A stretch of 64,000 nucleotides of DNA from Myroides odoratus DSM 2801 (GCF_000243275.1 NZ_CM001437.1:1399100-1463099), one strand, 5' to 3'. Shown: positions 7,365 to 20,085, counted from the stretch's first letter. Numbers and translations: made by a program. The notes: a model not told the origin generated them from the letters alone.

Positions 7365-10300
7365 TTAGAAATTTAATTCTTGTTCTTGCGTTAATAAATC
7401 TCCATTTTCATTTGAAGAAACAATGATACTTTCATACTCACGCATACCAGTACCTGCAGGGATTCTATGTCCAACAATAACGTTTTCTTTTAATCCCATT
7501 AATGTATCAATCTTACCAGCAACTGCTGCTTCGTTTAATACTTTTGTAGTTTCCTGGAACGACGCTGCAGAGATAAATGACTTCGTTTGTAGGGAAGCTC
7601 TAGTAATACCTTGTAGAATTGGTGTACCAGTTGCTGGCATAACATCTCTAGAAATCACTAGGTTTTTATCTTCGCGTTTTAATAATGAATTCTCATCGCG
7701 TAATTCTCTCATTGAAACAATTTGTCCTTCTTTCAAGTTCTCAGATTCACCAGCATCAACAACAACTTTCATACCGAATAAACGATCGTTTTCAACGATA
7801 AAGTCACTTGTGTGAACTAATTGATCTTCTAAGAACAAGGTATCTCCTGGATCTTGGATTTGAACTTTACGCATCATTTGTCTAATAACAACCTCAAAGT
7901 GTTTGTCATTAATTTTTACCCCTTGTAAACGGTACACCTCTTGGATCTCGTTTACTAAGTACTGCTGTACAGCAGAAGGTCCTTGGATACGTAAAATATC
8001 ATCTGGAGTAATTGCTCCATCTGATAAAGGTACACCCGCTCTTACGAAGTCATTCTCTTGTACTAAGATTTGGTTAGAAAGTTTAACTAAATACTTTCTT
8101 ACGTCACCTGTTCTAGATTCAACAACGATTTCTCTGTTACCTCTCTTCACTTTACCGAAAGATACAACCCCATCAATTTCAGAAACTACAGCTGGGTTCG
8201 ACGGATTACGCGCTTCTAAAAGCTCTGTAATACGAGGTAAACCTCCTGTAATATCCCCTGCTTTTGATGTATGACGAGGAATCTTAACTAATACTTTACC
8301 AGCTTTAATTTTCTCCCCATCGTTTACCATTAAGTGAGAACCTACTGGTAAGTTGTATGAACGAATTAACTCACCATCTTTACCATAAATTAATAAAGTA
8401 GGAATTAATTTTTTGTTTCTTGATTCGCTAATTACTTTCTCTTGGAAACCTGTTTGCTCATCGATTTCAACCATGAACGTTTGTCCTTGCTCGATATCTT
8501 CATAAGCAACTTTACCTGTGAACTCAGAAACGATTACACCGTTATAAGGGTCCCATTTACAGATTATAGCTCCTTCTTCAACCACATCACCATCGTTTAC
8601 ATAGATTGTAGAACCATAAGGAATGTTGTTTGTAGTTAACAAAATTCCAGTATTTGGATCGAACAATTTCACCTCTGTAGAACGAGAAATTACGATGTTG
8701 ATTGTTTTTCCATCATTATCTTCACCTTCAACTGTTCTAAGTTCTTCGATCTCTAAACGACCTTTGAATTTAGCATTGATTGTAGATGTTTCAGAAATAT
8801 TTCCTGCCGTACCCCCTACGTGGAATGTTCTCAGTGTTAACTGTGTACCTGGCTCCCCAATTGATTGAGCAGCAACAACTCCAACAGCTTCCCCTTTTTG
8901 AACCATTCTAGCTGTAGCTAAGTTACGTCCATAACATTTCGCACAGATACCAACTTTAGCCTCACAAGTTAATGGAGAACGAACTTCAACTGATTCGATA
9001 GGAGCAGCGTTGATTGCTTTAGCAATAGCTTCAGTGATTTCCTCACCAGCACCAACAATTACTTCTGAGTTTAATGGATTCACTACGTTGTTTAACGCAA
9101 CACGTCCTAATACTCTTTCTCCTAACGTTTCGATTACCTCTTCGTTTTTCTTTAATGGCATTACATCAATACCTCTTAAAGTACCACAATCTACAGAGTT
9201 AACGATAACATCTTGTGCAACGTCATGTAGACGACGAGTTAAATATCCAGCATCCGCTGTTTTTAACGCCGTATCCGCAAGACCTTTACGAGCACCGTGA
9301 GTAGAAATGAAATACTCTAAAATCGATAGACCTTCTTTAAAGTTAGAAAGAATCGGGTTTTCGATAATTTCACCACCACCTGCTGTTGATTTTTTCGGCT
9401 TAGCCATCAAACCACGCATACCTGTTAACTGACGAATCTGCTCTTTAGAACCCCTCGCTCCAGAATCCAACATCATGTATACTGAGTTAAATCCTTGTTT
9501 ATCTTCGCGAATGTTCTTCATTGCTAATTCAGTCAACATGGCGTTCGTTGAAGTCCAAACGTCAATAACTTGGTTGTAACGCTCATTATTTGTGATAAGC
9601 CCCATGTTATAGTTCATTGTAATATGATCTACTTGTTGGTTTGCATCATCAATCAAATCTTGTTTTTTCTCTGGAACGATAATATCACCTAAACTGAATG
9701 ATAATCCTCCTCGGAAAGCGTAACCATATCCCATTCCTTTGATATCATCTAAGAATGCTGCTGTTGTAGGTACATCAGTTGTAGCTAAAATACCTCCAAT
9801 AATATCACGAAGTGATTTTTTCGTTAATACCTCATTGATATAACCTGCTTTTTCAGGAACTACCTCGTTGAACAAGATACGTCCAGCCGTTGTTTCAATG
9901 ATTCTATACGCTAATTCACCTTTTTCGTTATAATCTTTAGCACGTACTTTTACCCCAGCATTCAAGTCAAGTTTCCCTTCGTTGATTGCGATGTGTACTT
10001 CCTCTACAGAGTAGAATGTTAATCCTTCTCCTTTTACAATTTCTTCTGGTGTAGACTTACGTAACTTAGTCATATAGTAAAGACCAAGTACCATGTCTTG
10101 AGAAGGTACTGTAATAGGTGCACCATTCGCTGGGTTCAAAATATTATGTGAAGCCAACATTAACAATTGAGATTCCAAGATTGCCTCAGGCCCTAACGGT
10201 AAGTGAACGGCCATCTGGTCACCATCGAAATCCGCGTTAAACGCCGTACACACTAATGGGTGTAACTGAATCGCTTTACCTTCAATCAATTTAGGTTGGA

Positions 10301-11660
10301 ATGCTTGAATACCTAAACGGTGCAACGTAGGAGCACGGTTCAATAGAACTGGGTGACCTTTAATTACGTTTTCTAAGATATCCCAAACTACTGGTTCTCT
10401 TTTATCAATAATTTTCTTCGCAGATTTTACTGTTTTTACAATTCCTCTTTCAATCAACTTACGGATAACAAAAGGTTTGTAAAGTTCAGCTGCCATATCT
10501 TTTGGCAATCCACATTCATATAATTTCAATTCAGGTCCAACGACAATTACCGAACGAGCAGAATAATCCACACGCTTACCTAGTAAGTTTTGACGGAAAC
10601 GTCCTTGTTTACCTTTTAATGAATCAGATAATGATTTTAATGGACGGTTAGATTCTGTTTTAACAGCAGAAGATTTTCTAGTGTTATCGAACAATGAATC
10701 CACAGCCTCTTGAAGCATACGTTTTTCATTACGCAAGATTACTTCAGGAGCTTTAATTTCCATTAATCGTTTTAAACGGTTGTTACGGATAATTACACGA
10801 CGATATAAATCGTTCAAATCCGACGTTGCAAAACGACCACCATCTAATGGCACTAATGGACGTAATTCAGGTGGAATAACTGGAATAACTTTTAAGATCA
10901 TCCATTCAGGTCTATTCTCGCGATTCTCGTTTGATTCACGGAAAGCCTCAACCACTTGAAGACGTTTTAATGCTTCAGTTTTTCTTTGTTTAGATGTTTC
11001 GTTATTAGCAGCATGACGCAATGTATACGACAATTGATCTAAATCAGTTGTTGCTAATAAATCCATGATACATTCAGCACCCATTTTAGCGATGAATTTA
11101 TTTGGATCTGTATCATCTAAGAATTGATTTTCCATCGGAAGAGAATCTGCAATATTCAAATACTCTTCTTCTGTTAAGAAATCAAGGCGATTTAATTGTT
11201 CACCCTCAGCATTTTTAGCAATACCTGGTTGAATTACTACATATCGCTCGTAGTAAATAATCATATCAAGCTTCTTAGAAGGAAGCCCTAAGATGTAACC
11301 AATTTTATTAGGTAAAGAACGGAAATACCAAATATGTGCAATAGGCACAACAAGGTTGATATGCCCTACTCTATCTCTACGTACTTTCTTTTCAGTAACT
11401 TCAACACCACAACGGTCACAAACGATCCCTTTGTAGCGAATTCTTTTATACTTACCACAAGCACACTCGTAATCCTTTACAGGTCCAAAAATACGCTCGC
11501 AGAATAAACCATCACGTTCTGGTTTATGCGTACGATAGTTAATTGTTTCTGGCTTTAGAACTTCCCCTCTTGATTCAGCAAGAATCGATTCAGGTGAAGC
11601 TAAACCAATTGAGATTTTATTAAACCTTTTTACGGTATTTTTCTCTTTATTTCTATTCAT
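7365..11660 (-). CDS. rpoC: DNA-directed RNA polymerase subunit beta'
   Basis: 1431 residues, close to the Bacteroidota length. The N-terminal zinc finger has Cys66, Cys68, Cys81 and Cys84. The catalytic magnesium motif NADFDGDQM is at 475-483, with Asp477, Asp479 and Asp481. A second zinc site ([11 protein letters not shown]) lies in the last third. It forms the active site of RNA polymerase with the beta subunit. An 11-bp hairpin sits in the 70-bp gap after rpoB. Confidence 0.98.
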   Translation of the reverse strand: MNRNKEKNTVKRFNKISIGLASPESILAESRGEVLKPETINYRTHKPERDGLFCERIFGPVKDYECACGKYKRIRYKGIVCDRCGVEVTEKKVRRDRVGHINLVVPIAHIWYFRSLPNKIGYILGLPSKKLDMIIYYERYVVIQPGIAKNAEGEQLNRLDFLTEEEYLNIADSLPMENQFLDDTDPNKFIAKMGAECIMDLLATTDLDQLSYTLRHAANNETSKQRKTEALKRLQVVEAFRESNENRENRPEWMILKVIPVIPPELRPLVPLDGGRFATSDLNDLYRRVIIRNNRLKRLMEIKAPEVILRNEKRMLQEAVDSLFDNTRKSSAVKTESNRPLKSLSDSLKGKQGRFRQNLLGKRVDYSARSVIVVGPELKLYECGLPKDMAAELYKPFVIRKLIERGIVKTVKSAKKIIDKREPVVWDILENVIKGHPVLLNRAPTLHRLGIQAFQPKLIEGKAIQLHPLVCTAFNADFDGDQMAVHLPLGPEAILESQLLMLASHNILNPANGAPITVPSQDMVLGLYYMTKLRKSTPEEIVKGEGLTFYSVEEVHIAINEGKLDLNAGVKVRAKDYNEKGELAYRIIETTAGRILFNEVVPEKAGYINEVLTKKSLRDIIGGILATTDVPTTAAFLDDIKGMGYGYAFRGGLSFSLGDIIVPEKKQDLIDDANQQVDHITMNYNMGLITNNERYNQVIDVWTSTNAMLTELAMKNIREDKQGFNSVYMMLDSGARGSKEQIRQLTGMRGLMAKPKKSTAGGGEIIENPILSNFKEGLSILEYFISTHGARKGLADTALKTADAGYLTRRLHDVAQDVIVNSVDCGTLRGIDVMPLKKNEEVIETLGERVLGRVALNNVVNPLNSEVIVGAGEEITEAIAKAINAAPIESVEVRSPLTCEAKVGICAKCYGRNLATARMVQKGEAVGVVAAQSIGEPGTQLTLRTFHVGGTAGNISETSTINAKFKGRLEIEELRTVEGEDNDGKTINIVISRSTEVKLFDPNTGILLTTNNIPYGSTIYVNDGDVVEEGAIICKWDPYNGVIVSEFTGKVAYEDIEQGQTFMVEIDEQTGFQEKVISESRNKKLIPTLLIYGKDGELIRSYNLPVGSHLMVNDGEKIKAGKVLVKIPRHTSKAGDITGGLPRITELLEARNPSNPAVVSEIDGVVSFGKVKRGNREIVVESRTGDVRKYLVKLSNQILVQENDFVRAGVPLSDGAITPDDILRIQGPSAVQQYLVNEIQEVYRLQGVKINDKHFEVVIRQMMRKVQIQDPGDTLFLEDQLVHTSDFIVENDRLFGMKVVVDAGESENLKEGQIVSMRELRDENSLLKREDKNLVISRDVMPATGTPILQGITRASLQTKSFISAASFQETTKVLNEAAVAGKIDTLMGLKENVIVGHRIPAGTGMREYESIIVSSNENGDLLTQEQELNF

Positions 11661-11690
11661 GGTAAACTTACTTGTTAAAGTGTATGATAA

Positions 11691-11718
11691 AGAGTAAGCA
11701 GCAAAAACTGCTTACTCT
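11691..11718 (-). promoter_or_regulatory. rpoB-rpoC intercistronic hairpin
   Basis: A perfect 11-bp stem AGAGTAAGCAG/CTGCTTACTCT with a six-base loop stands between the two genes. Only TTT follows it on the minus strand, so it is more likely a processing or stability element, or a weak attenuator, than a full terminator. Confidence 0.55.
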
Positions 11719-11730
11719 AAAATCTATAGT

Positions 11731-14700
11731 TTATTCTTCTAATCTGATGTCTAGTCCAAGACCTTTTAATTCATGCATTAATACATTGAATGATTCAGGT
11801 AATCCTGGTTCTGGCATAGTTTCACCTTTAACGATAGCTTCGTAAGTTTTCGCTCTACCAATAACGTCATCTGATTTTACCGTCAAAATCTCACGTAATG
11901 TACTTGATGCTCCGTATGCTTCTAGAGCCCAAACCTCCATCTCTCCAAAACGCTGACCTCCAAATTGAGCTTTACCTCCTAATGGTTGTTGCGTAATTAA
12001 AGAGTATGGTCCGATTGAACGCGCGTGCATCTTATCATCAACCATGTGTCCTAATTTCAACATGTAAATAACTCCTACTGTTGCTCTTTGGTGGAAACGC
12101 TCTCCAGTTCCTCCATCGTACAAATAAGTATGTCCAAATCTAGGAATACCAGCTTCATCTGTAAGGGCATTGATTTGATCTAAGTTTGCACCGTCGAAAA
12201 TTGGAGTAGCATATTTTTTACCCAATTTTTGTCCAGCCCATCCTAAAACAGTTTCATAAATCTGACCAATGTTCATACGAGATGGTACCCCTAATGGGTT
12301 TAACACGATATCAACTGGTGTACCGTCTTCTAAGAATGGCATGTCTTCATCGCGAACGATTCTAGCAACAATACCTTTGTTACCGTGACGTCCAGCCATC
12401 TTATCCCCAACTTTTAACTTACGTTTTTTAGCAATATAAACTTTTGCAAGTTTTAAGATTCCTGATGGTAATTCATCCCCAACAGTAATCATAAATTTCT
12501 CTCTACGTAAAGCACCTTGTAAGTCATTCAACTTAATTTTGTAGTTGTGAATCAAGTCAGTAATCATACTGTTTGTTTCTTCATCAACTGTCCATTGTCC
12601 TTTCGTTAAGTGAGCGAAATCATCCACTGCATGTAACATCTTTTGAGTGAATTTCTTTCCTTTTGGTAAGATTTCCTCTCCTAAATCATTCAATACACCT
12701 TGTGATGTTTTACCATTCACGATGAAGAATAATTTTTCAACTAAACGATCTTTCAATTCATTGAACTTCACTTCGAATTTAGTTTCTAGTAAAGCTAAAT
12801 CATCTTTATCTTTAGAACGTTTGCGTTTGTCTTTTACAGCTCTTGCAAATAATTTCTTATCTAATACCACCCCTCTTAATGAAGGTGAAGCTTTTAACGA
12901 TGCATCTTTCACATCTCCAGCTTTATCACCGAAGATTGCGCGTAATAACTTCTCTTCAGGTGTTGGATCAGATTCACCTTTCGGTGTAATTTTACCAATA
13001 AGGATATCACCAGGCTTCACTTCAGCACCGATGCGGATCATACCGTTTTCATCTAAATCCTTCGTTGCTTCCTCACTTACGTTCGGGATATCATTAGTCA
13101 ACTCTTCGTTTCCTAATTTTGTATCTCTCACCTCTAAGGTATAGTCATCGATATGGATAGAAGTAAAGATATCTTCACGTACTACTTTCTCTGAAATTAC
13201 GATAGCATCCTCGAAGTTGTACCCTTTCCATGGCATAAACGCCACTTGTAAGTTACGTCCAAGAGCTAACTCTCCATTTTGTGTAGCATATCCTTCACAT
13301 AATACTTGACCTCTTGTTACTCTATCTCCTTTGCGAACGATAGGTTTCAAGTTGATACAAGTACTTTGGTTCGTTTTTCTAAACTTAATTAGATTATATA
13401 CTTTTTCGTCTGGATCAAAGCTGATTAAACGCTCATCATCCGTACGATCGTACTTAATAATAATTTTCTGTGCATCTACATACTCAACAACACCTTCACC
13501 TTCTGCGTTAATTAAAACACGTGAATCTGAAGCAACTTGTCTTTCTAAACCTGTACCTACGATTGGAGAATCCGCACGTAATAAAGGCACAGCCTGACGC
13601 ATCATGTTCGATCCCATCAACGCACGGTTCGCATCATCGTGCTCTAAGAATGGAATCAATGAAGCTGAGATAGAAGCGATCTGGTTAGGAGAAACGTCAG
13701 TATAGTGTAAGTCTTTCGGTTCAACCACTGGGAAATCCCCTTCTTCTTTTACAACTACACGTTCTTCTGTAATGTTTCCTTCGTTATCCATCGGAACGTT
13801 CGCTTGCGCGATTAACATTCCTTCTTCTTCTTCAGCACTCAAATAAGTTGGAGCATTCACGATATCCACTTTTCCATCCACAACTGGGCGGTAAGGTGTT
13901 TCGATGAATCCCATATTATTCACTTTTGCATACACCGCAAGAGATGAAATCAAACCAATGTTTGGTCCCTCTGGCGTTTCAATAGGACATAAACGTCCGT
14001 AGTGTGTATAGTGAACGTCACGTACCTCGAATCCGGCTCTTTCTCTAGATAAACCTCCAGGTCCTAGAGCAGATAAACGACGTTTGTGTGTAATCTCTGC
14101 CAATGGATTCGTTTGGTCCATGAACTGAGATAACTGGTTTGTTCCGAAAAATGAATTAATCACTGACGATAACGTCTTCGCGTTAATTAAGTCGATTGGA
14201 GTAAACACTTCGTTGTCACGTACGTTCATACGCTCGCGAATTGTTCTAGCCATACGTGCTAAACCAACACCAAATTGTGCCGATAATTGCTCACCTACAG
14301 TACGTACACGACGGTTTGATAAGTGGTCAATATCATCAATTTCGGCTTTAGAGTTAATTAATTCAATCAAGTATTTAACAATAGTGATAATATCCTCTTT
14401 TGTCAATACCTGTTTGTCAATTGGGGTATCAAGATTAAGTTTCTTATTCATTCTGTAACGACCCACCTCACCTAGATTGTAACGTTGGTCGGAGAAGAAT
14501 AATTTATCAATAATACCACGTGCAGTTTCCTCATCAGGCGGTTCTGCATTACGCAACTGACGGTAGATGTGCTCTACAGCCTCTTTTTCAGAGTTTGTAG
14601 GGTCCTTCTGTAATGTATTATGAATGATGGCATAATCTGCCTGATTATTGTCTTCTTTATGTAGGAGGATATTCTTAACGTTCGCCTCAATGATTTCTTC

Positions 14701-15546
14701 GACATTATCTTTATCTAGGACTGTATCACGGTCTAAGATAATCTCATTTCTCTCAATTGAAACTACTTCTCCTGTATCTTCATCTACGAAGTCCTCATGC
14801 CATGTATTTAACACACGTGCAGCAAGACGACGACCGATGTATTTTTTCAACCCTGTTTTTGATACTTTAACCTCTTCTGCTAGGTCGAAAATCTCTAGGA
14901 TATCCTTGTCTCTTTCGAATCCGATAGCACGAAATAAGGTAGTAACAGGTAATTTTTTCTTTCTATCAATGTACGCGTACATTACGCTATTGATATCAGT
15001 AGCAAACTCAATCCATGATCCTTTGAAAGGAATTACTCTCGCCGAATACAACTTAGTTCCATTAGCATGGAATGACTGTCCAAAGAACACACCAGGTGAA
15101 CGGTGTAATTGAGACACTACCACACGCTCAGCTCCATTGATTACAAATGTACCGCTAGGCGTCATATACGGTATTGTTCCTAAATACACATCTTGAACGA
15201 TAGTTTCAAAATCCTCGTGTTCAGGGTCAGTACAGTATAATTTTAAACGCGCTTTTAACGGAACGCTATACGTTAGTCCTCTATCAATACATTCTTCAAT
15301 TGAATAGCGAGGAGGATCAACAAAGTAATCAAGAAACTCCAATACAAACTGATTTCTCGTATCAGTGATCGGGAAGTTCTCCATGAAGGTATTATATAAA
15401 CCTTCATTACCTCTTTCTTCTGATTTCGTTTCTAACTGAAAGAAATCTTTAAAAGATTTAACCTGGATATCCAAGAAATCTGGATAAGCAGGAATATTCT
15501 TTGTAGAGGCAAAATTTAATCTTTCATTCTGATTTGTGATCATCAA
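11731..15546 (-). CDS. rpoB: DNA-directed RNA polymerase subunit beta
   Basis: 1271 residues. The rifampicin-binding region reads like wild type: [23 protein letters not shown] and GLSRERAG are intact, so no classic rifampicin-resistance change is visible. The C-terminus ends LGLDIRLEE. Two ATGs follow one another at the start; the choice between them changes only one residue. It pairs with rpoC downstream and follows rplL after a 124-bp gap that holds a stable hairpin. Confidence 0.98.
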   Translation of the reverse strand: MMITNQNERLNFASTKNIPAYPDFLDIQVKSFKDFFQLETKSEERGNEGLYNTFMENFPITDTRNQFVLEFLDYFVDPPRYSIEECIDRGLTYSVPLKARLKLYCTDPEHEDFETIVQDVYLGTIPYMTPSGTFVINGAERVVVSQLHRSPGVFFGQSFHANGTKLYSARVIPFKGSWIEFATDINSVMYAYIDRKKKLPVTTLFRAIGFERDKDILEIFDLAEEVKVSKTGLKKYIGRRLAARVLNTWHEDFVDEDTGEVVSIERNEIILDRDTVLDKDNVEEIIEANVKNILLHKEDNNQADYAIIHNTLQKDPTNSEKEAVEHIYRQLRNAEPPDEETARGIIDKLFFSDQRYNLGEVGRYRMNKKLNLDTPIDKQVLTKEDIITIVKYLIELINSKAEIDDIDHLSNRRVRTVGEQLSAQFGVGLARMARTIRERMNVRDNEVFTPIDLINAKTLSSVINSFFGTNQLSQFMDQTNPLAEITHKRRLSALGPGGLSRERAGFEVRDVHYTHYGRLCPIETPEGPNIGLISSLAVYAKVNNMGFIETPYRPVVDGKVDIVNAPTYLSAEEEEGMLIAQANVPMDNEGNITEERVVVKEEGDFPVVEPKDLHYTDVSPNQIASISASLIPFLEHDDANRALMGSNMMRQAVPLLRADSPIVGTGLERQVASDSRVLINAEGEGVVEYVDAQKIIIKYDRTDDERLISFDPDEKVYNLIKFRKTNQSTCINLKPIVRKGDRVTRGQVLCEGYATQNGELALGRNLQVAFMPWKGYNFEDAIVISEKVVREDIFTSIHIDDYTLEVRDTKLGNEELTNDIPNVSEEATKDLDENGMIRIGAEVKPGDILIGKITPKGESDPTPEEKLLRAIFGDKAGDVKDASLKASPSLRGVVLDKKLFARAVKDKRKRSKDKDDLALLETKFEVKFNELKDRLVEKLFFIVNGKTSQGVLNDLGEEILPKGKKFTQKMLHAVDDFAHLTKGQWTVDEETNSMITDLIHNYKIKLNDLQGALRREKFMITVGDELPSGILKLAKVYIAKKRKLKVGDKMAGRHGNKGIVARIVRDEDMPFLEDGTPVDIVLNPLGVPSRMNIGQIYETVLGWAGQKLGKKYATPIFDGANLDQINALTDEAGIPRFGHTYLYDGGTGERFHQRATVGVIYMLKLGHMVDDKMHARSIGPYSLITQQPLGGKAQFGGQRFGEMEVWALEAYGASSTLREILTVKSDDVIGRAKTYEAIVKGETMPEPGLPESFNVLMHELKGLGLDIRLEE

Positions 15547-15611
15547 TGGACAATAAATTTTGTTTATAATGTTTAATAAGATTTACGCACAAATCACTTT
15601 ATACGCAAAAT

Positions 15612-15648
15612 GGTTTAGGCCTTTGGGATTGCTCCCAAGACCTAAACC
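15612..15648 (-). promoter_or_regulatory. rplL-rpoB intercistronic hairpin (possible attenuator)
   Basis: An outer stem GGTTTAGG/CCTAAACC and an inner stem TTGGGA/TCCCAA with a TTGC loop form a strong hairpin. The downstream minus-strand tract (CATTTTG) is weak in T. In other bacteria this gap holds an attenuator or RNase processing site that separates ribosomal protein from polymerase expression; the same is inferred here. Confidence 0.55.
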
Positions 15649-15670
15649 TAAAATATTTTGGTTAATAAGC

Positions 15671-16039
15671 TTATTTAAGCTCAACAACAGCTCCAGCTTC
15701 TTCCAATGCTTTTTTAAGACCTTCAGCCTCATCTTTAGAAACACCTTCTTTGATGTTTGCAGGAACTGAATCAACCATATCTTTAGCTTCTTTAAGACCT
15801 AAACCAGTTAATTCTTTAACAGCTTTAACTACTGCTAATTTAGAAGCACCAGCTTCTTTTAATACAACTGTGAATTCAGTTTGCTCTTCAGCAGCTCCAG
15901 CGTCTCCACCAGCAGCTACAACTACAGCAGCAGCTGCAGGCTCAATTCCGTATTCGTCTTTTAATATAGTTGCTAATTCGTTAACTTCTTTAACTGTTAA
16001 GTTAACCAATTGTTCTGCGAATTGTTTCAAATCTGCCAT
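15671..16039 (-). CDS. rplL: 50S ribosomal protein L7/L12
   Basis: 122 residues: an N-terminal dimerisation helix ([20 protein letters not shown]), an alanine-rich hinge at about 35-50, and the C-terminal domain with [26 protein letters not shown] that contacts translation factors. It forms the stalk of the large subunit with L10. The rplJ gene lies 85 bp upstream. Confidence 0.97.
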   Translation of the reverse strand: MADLKQFAEQLVNLTVKEVNELATILKDEYGIEPAAAAVVVAAGGDAGAAEEQTEFTVVLKEAGASKLAVVKAVKELTGLGLKEAKDMVDSVPANIKEGVSKDEAEGLKKALEEAGAVVELK

Positions 16040-16124
16040 TTTTTCTATCGTTTAAATGATTTGTAAAAATATAATTTATTAATGTGCGTTCGTTTATGGA
16101 ACATTCAAACACAAGAATCTTTTT

Positions 16125-16613
16125 TTATTCTTCGTCTTTGAATTGATTTTGTAGAGCTGAGATAACTCTTTGAGCTGGTGATTGTAGTAATCCGATGATT
16201 TCTCCAATAACTTCCTCTTTAGATTTAATAGCTACTAACGCGTCTAATTGATTATCACCAATGTAGATTTCTTCGTTAATATAAGCTCCTTTTAATGAAG
16301 GTTTGTCGCTTTTCTTTCTAAAATCTTTGATGATTTTAGCCGGTCCGTTAGCAACGTCCGAAATAAAGATAGCACTGTTTCCTTTTAATACTGAAGCTAA
16401 ATCCTCATAGTTTCTCTCAGATGATTCCATTGCTTTAGCAAGCAACGTATTCTTAACTACTTCTACTTTGATTCCAGCTTTGTTACAAGCTCTTCTCAAG
16501 TTAGTAGTAACCTCTGCATTTAATCCTGAAATATCAGCAATATAAAAGATATTAGCATCAGCTAATTTTCCTTTAATGTCTTCTATCGCTACTGCTTTTT
16601 GTTCTCTAGTCAT
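16125..16613 (-). CDS. rplJ: 50S ribosomal protein L10
   Basis: 162 residues. The N-terminal rRNA-binding part (MTREQKAVAIEDIKGKL, RRACNKAGIKVEVVKNTL) and the C-terminal helix that carries L7/L12 dimers (SPAQRVISALQNQF) are both present. L10 anchors the stalk. Only 22 bp separate it from rplA, so an L10-leader regulatory RNA of the usual kind does not fit there. Confidence 0.96.
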   Translation of the reverse strand: MTREQKAVAIEDIKGKLADANIFYIADISGLNAEVTTNLRRACNKAGIKVEVVKNTLLAKAMESSERNYEDLASVLKGNSAIFISDVANGPAKIIKDFRKKSDKPSLKGAYINEEIYIGDNQLDALVAIKSKEEVIGEIIGLLQSPAQRVISALQNQFKDEE

Positions 16614-16635
16614 AAGTAAAAATTTTTTCTACCAA

Positions 16636-17325
16636 TTATACTGCTTTAGGGTCTAAAGCAATAGCAGGGCTCATAGTACTAGATATATGAATAGACTTAA
16701 CATAAGTACCTTTAGCTGCTGTTGGTTTTAATTTGATTAATGTTTGAATCAATTCAGCTGCATTCTCTTGAATCATATCAGCACTAAATGATACTTTTCC
16801 AATACCTGCGTGAACGATTCCCGTTTTATCAACTTTAAAATCGATTTTACCAGCTTTCACTTCTTGAACTGCTTTCGCTACGTCCATAGTTACAGTACCA
16901 GTTTTAGGGTTAGGCATTAATCCTCTAGGACCTAAAATACGTCCTAATGGTCCTAATTTACCCATAACAGCAGGCATCGTGATGATTACATCAACATCTG
17001 TCCAACCGTCTTTAATTTTTTGTAGGTACTCATCTAATCCAACATAGTCAGCCCCAGCAGCTGTAGCTTCAGCTTCTTTATCTGGAGTAACTAATGCTAA
17101 CACTCTAACATCTTTTCCAGTTCCGTGTGGTAAAGTAACTACCCCACGCACCATTTGATTTGCTTTACGTGGATCTACACCCAAACGCACTGCGATATCA
17201 ACAGATTCGTCAAATTTTGCAGAAGCAACTTCTTTAATTAAAGCAGAACCTTCTTTCAAAGAATAAAATCTACCTTTCTCAATTTTAGCAGCAGCTTCCT
17301 TTTGCTTTTTTGTTAATTTTGCCAT
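16636..17325 (-). CDS. rplA: 50S ribosomal protein L1
   Basis: 229 residues, full length. The signature region [20 protein letters not shown] followed by [13 protein letters not shown] is clear. L1 forms the mobile stalk at the E site and in other bacteria represses its own operon. It starts 18 bp after rplK. Confidence 0.97.
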   Translation of the reverse strand: MAKLTKKQKEAAAKIEKGRFYSLKEGSALIKEVASAKFDESVDIAVRLGVDPRKANQMVRGVVTLPHGTGKDVRVLALVTPDKEAEATAAGADYVGLDEYLQKIKDGWTDVDVIITMPAVMGKLGPLGRILGPRGLMPNPKTGTVTMDVAKAVQEVKAGKIDFKVDKTGIVHAGIGKVSFSADMIQENAAELIQTLIKLKPTAAKGTYVKSIHISSTMSPAIALDPKAV

Positions 17326-17343
17326 TTCTTTTTTCTTTTACAA

Positions 17344-17781
17344 TTAAAAAGGAGCTGTTCCCGTTACTGATATACCCATAGATCTTGCAGTACCCGCGAT
17401 CATTGACATCGCTGATTCAACAGAAAATGCGTTTAAATCCGGCATTTTGTCTTCTGCGATAGCACGAACTTGTTCCCAAGTTACGCTAGCTACTTTTTTT
17501 CTATTAGGCTCACCAGATCCAGATTTCACTTTTGCAGCCTCTAATAATTGAACAGCAGCAGGTGGCGTTTTAACAACAAAGTCAAATGATTTGTCTTTGT
17601 ACACAGTAATTTGTACTGGTAAAACTTTACCGGGTTTATCTTGTGTTCTAGCATTAAATTGCTTACAGAACTCCATGATGTTAACTCCAGCAGCCCCCAA
17701 AGCAGGTCCAACCGGTGGCGAAGGATTCGCAGCACCTCCCTTAACTTGTAGTTTAACTACTTTACTAATTTCTTTTGCCAT
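17344..17781 (-). CDS. rplK: 50S ribosomal protein L11
   Basis: 145 residues. The N-terminal proline-rich segment ([15 protein letters not shown]) and the rRNA-binding C-terminal domain ending in GTARSMGI are present. L11 lies at the GTPase-associated centre, where it takes part in factor binding and, in many bacteria, the stringent response. It is followed by rplA and preceded by nusG (54-bp gap). Confidence 0.97.
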   Translation of the reverse strand: MAKEISKVVKLQVKGGAANPSPPVGPALGAAGVNIMEFCKQFNARTQDKPGKVLPVQITVYKDKSFDFVVKTPPAAVQLLEAAKVKSGSGEPNRKKVASVTWEQVRAIAEDKMPDLNAFSVESAMSMIAGTARSMGISVTGTAPF

Positions 17782-17835
17782 TTCTAAAAAAATTTAGCAC
17801 ATCTCTTTTGGAAGCAAAGATGCGTCTATGTAACA

Positions 17836-18390
17836 TTATATTTTTTCTACTTGTGTAAAGCTTAATTCTAAAGGTGTCTTTCTTCCAAAAATCTTCACCA
17901 TTACCTCTAGCTTACGCTTGTCTTCATTTATGTTTTCGATAGTTGCATCGAAACCTTTAAATGGACCATCAGTCACTTTTACTGACTCACCAACTTCATA
18001 AGGAATTGCACCTGAATCAACTTTAACAGCCAATTCATCGACTTTTCCTAACATGCGATTTACTTCTGATTCTCTTAAAGGAACTGGGTCACCCCCTCTT
18101 GTTTCTCCTAAGAATCCAATAACACCAGTTATTGATTTAATAGCATGCGGAACCTCACCTGTCAAGTTAGCCTCAATCATCACATAGCCTGGAAAATAGA
18201 CACGTTCTGTTGTTTTCTTCTTACCGTTCTTGTCTTCAGACACCACTTTTTCAGTTGGTACTAAAACTTGCGAAAGATAATCTGACAACCCTAAACGAGA
18301 AATTTCAGTTTCGATATAATTCTTCACCTTGTTCTCTTGTCCACTTACCGCACGAACCACATACCATTTTTTGACATTTGTATCAGCCAT
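17836..18390 (-). CDS. nusG: Transcription termination/antitermination protein NusG
   Basis: 184 residues. The N-terminal NGN domain ([19 protein letters not shown]) binds RNA polymerase and the C-terminal KOW domain ([22 protein letters not shown]) contacts ribosomal protein S10 or Rho. No extra inserted domain is seen. It follows secE by 12 bp. Confidence 0.96.
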   Translation of the reverse strand: MADTNVKKWYVVRAVSGQENKVKNYIETEISRLGLSDYLSQVLVPTEKVVSEDKNGKKKTTERVYFPGYVMIEANLTGEVPHAIKSITGVIGFLGETRGGDPVPLRESEVNRMLGKVDELAVKVDSGAIPYEVGESVKVTDGPFKGFDATIENINEDKRKLEVMVKIFGRKTPLELSFTQVEKI

Positions 18391-18402
18391 AATATTATCT
18401 CC

Positions 18403-18600
18403 TTATGATCTTATCCAATTATAAAACTTCCCTAACAAGTCCCCAAATAAACTATCCACTCCCCAAGTAGCAAGTGCCAATACAATTGCAAAAATTGCAA
18501 TCACGATTGTATACTTTTGCACTTCAGCCCAAGGAGACCAAGTTACATTTGATTTAAGTTCTGTAAAAGCTTCTGATATGTAATTAAATACCTTTGCCAT
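18403..18600 (-). CDS. secE: Preprotein translocase subunit SecE
   Basis: 65 residues with one membrane segment near residues 31-50 (the short single-span type), preceded by an amphipathic helix that includes WSPWAEVQKYT. SecE stabilises SecY in the translocon. The ATG at 18600 is chosen because the longer frame from 18645 would overlap tRNA-Trp. The gap to the tRNA is 15 bp. Confidence 0.93.
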   Translation of the reverse strand: MAKVFNYISEAFTELKSNVTWSPWAEVQKYTIVIAIFAIVLALATWGVDSLFGDLLGKFYNWIRS

Positions 18601-18615
18601 GTTATATTGTTTTTG

Positions 18616-18686
18616 CACGGGTGGAGGGATTCGAACCCCCATCAACGGTTTTGGAGACCGCTATTCTACCCTTGAACTACACCCGT
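18616..18686 (-). tRNA. tRNA-Trp (CCA)
   Basis: The minus strand folds as a complete cloverleaf: acceptor ACGGGTG/CACCCGT, anticodon loop CTCCAAA with anticodon CCA, and T loop TTCGAAT. No CCA tail is encoded. It lies between tuf and secE, as in many Bacteroidota. Confidence 0.97.
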
Positions 18687-18694
18687 TTGTTATA

Positions 18695-18721
18695 AAAGTC
18701 AGCGGTTAGCCCGCTGACTTT
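18695..18721 (-). terminator. Hairpin after tuf, weak terminator or processing site
   Basis: A perfect 11-bp stem AAAGTCAGCGG/CCGCTGACTTT with a five-base loop sits between tuf and tRNA-Trp. The following minus-strand bases (TATAAC) are poor in T, so it may partly terminate after tuf or guide tRNA processing. Confidence 0.55.
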
Positions 18722-18744
18722 AAAAATTTATTTATACTAAAGAA

Positions 18745-19932
18745 TTAGTCTAAAATTTCAGTTACCTGACCAGCACCTACTGTTCTACCACCTTCACGGA
18801 TAGCGAAACGTAGACCGATTGATAATGCGATTGGGCTTAACAACTCAACAGTGATAGTTAAGTTATCTCCAGGCATAACCATTTCAGTTCCTTCTGGTAA
18901 TTGGATAGTTCCAGTTACGTCAGTTGTACGTACGTAGAACTGTGGACGGTAATTGTTATGGAATGGAGTGTGACGTCCACCTTCTTCTTTTTTCAAGATA
19001 TAAACCTCAGCTTTGAATTTAGCGTGTGGTTTTACTGAACCTGGTTTACAAATAACCATACCACGACGGATATCAGTTTTGTCAATACCTCTCAATAATA
19101 AACCTACGTTATCTCCAGCTTCACCACGGTCTAAGATTTTACGGAACATCTCAACTCCTGTTACAGTAGAAGTTAATTTGTCAGCTCCCATACCGATGAT
19201 TTCAACAGCATCTCCTGTATTAGCAACTCCAGTTTCGATACGTCCTGTAGCAACAGTTCCACGTCCTGTAATTGTAAATACGTCTTCTACTGGCATTAAG
19301 AATGGTTTTTCGTTGTCACGTACTGGCTCTTCGATCCAAGCGTCAACTTCATCCATTAATTGTAATAATGCATCAACCCATTTTTGCTCTCCGTTTAAAG
19401 CTCCTAAAGCAGAACCTTGAACTACTGGTCCATTATCACCGTCGTATTGGTAGAAAGATAATAAATCTCTAACTTCCATTTCAACAAGCTCTAATAACTC
19501 AGCGTCATCTACTAAGTCAACTTTGTTTAAGAAAACAACAATTCTAGGAATACCTACTTGGCGTCCTAATAAGATGTGCTCACGAGTTTGTGGCATTGGT
19601 CCATCAGTAGCAGCAACTACTAAGATAGCACCATCCATTTGAGCAGCACCAGTAACCATGTTTTTCACGTAATCCGCGTGACCTGGACAGTCAACGTGTG
19701 CATAGTGACGGTTTTTAGTTTGGTACTCTACGTGAGAAGTATTAATTGTAATACCACGCTCTTTTTCTTCTGGAGCATTATCAATTGAATCAAATGAACG
19801 AGCTTCTGAGAATCCTGCGTCAGCTAAAACTTTAGTAATAGCAGCAGTAGTAGTAGTTTTACCGTGGTCAACGTGTCCGATAGTACCGATGTTTAAGTGC
19901 GGTTTCGAACGATCAAAAGTTTCCTTTGCCAT
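18745..19932 (-). CDS. tuf: Elongation factor Tu
   Basis: 395 residues. The GTPase P-loop GHVDHGKT is at 19-26, followed by DCPGH and NKVD further in, then domains II and III ending [10 protein letters not shown]. It delivers aminoacyl-tRNA to the ribosome. It is the only tuf copy in the window and follows tRNA-Thr directly, the ancient tRNA-tufB arrangement. Confidence 0.98.
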   Translation of the reverse strand: MAKETFDRSKPHLNIGTIGHVDHGKTTTTAAITKVLADAGFSEARSFDSIDNAPEEKERGITINTSHVEYQTKNRHYAHVDCPGHADYVKNMVTGAAQMDGAILVVAATDGPMPQTREHILLGRQVGIPRIVVFLNKVDLVDDAELLELVEMEVRDLLSFYQYDGDNGPVVQGSALGALNGEQKWVDALLQLMDEVDAWIEEPVRDNEKPFLMPVEDVFTITGRGTVATGRIETGVANTGDAVEIIGMGADKLTSTVTGVEMFRKILDRGEAGDNVGLLLRGIDKTDIRRGMVICKPGSVKPHAKFKAEVYILKKEEGGRHTPFHNNYRPQFYVRTTDVTGTIQLPEGTEMVMPGDNLTITVELLSPIALSIGLRFAIREGGRTVGAGQVTEILD

Positions 19933-19990
19933 GATCTAATAATTTAATCTTAGTTATATAATTAGTGTTCAAATATAATAAAAAAACCTG

Positions 19991-20062
19991 AGCCAATGAC
20001 GGGATTTGAACCCGTGACCTCTTCCTTACCAAGGAAGCACTCTACCCCTGAGCTACACCGGC
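19991..20062 (-). tRNA. tRNA-Thr (GGT)
   Basis: Cloverleaf with acceptor GCCGGTG/CATTGGC (two G-T pairs), anticodon stem CTTCC/GGAAG, loop TTGGTAA with anticodon GGT, and T loop TTCAAAT. It lies 58 bp upstream of tuf. Confidence 0.97.
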
Positions 20063-20085
20063 TTATGCATTTTTATATTTAGTCG

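Noticed and set aside
12647..13144. Long plus-strand open frame inside rpoB, and similar ones in rpoC, tuf and SusC genes
   Set aside because: They lie opposite strongly conserved genes and have compositions expected from the antisense of such codons; no family match.
14000..14200. Possible rifampicin-resistance changes in rpoB
   Set aside because: The resistance-determining region keeps the wild-type residues at the usual positions.
18601..18645. Longer SecE with 15 extra N-terminal residues
   Set aside because: The extension would be read from the tRNA-Trp gene.
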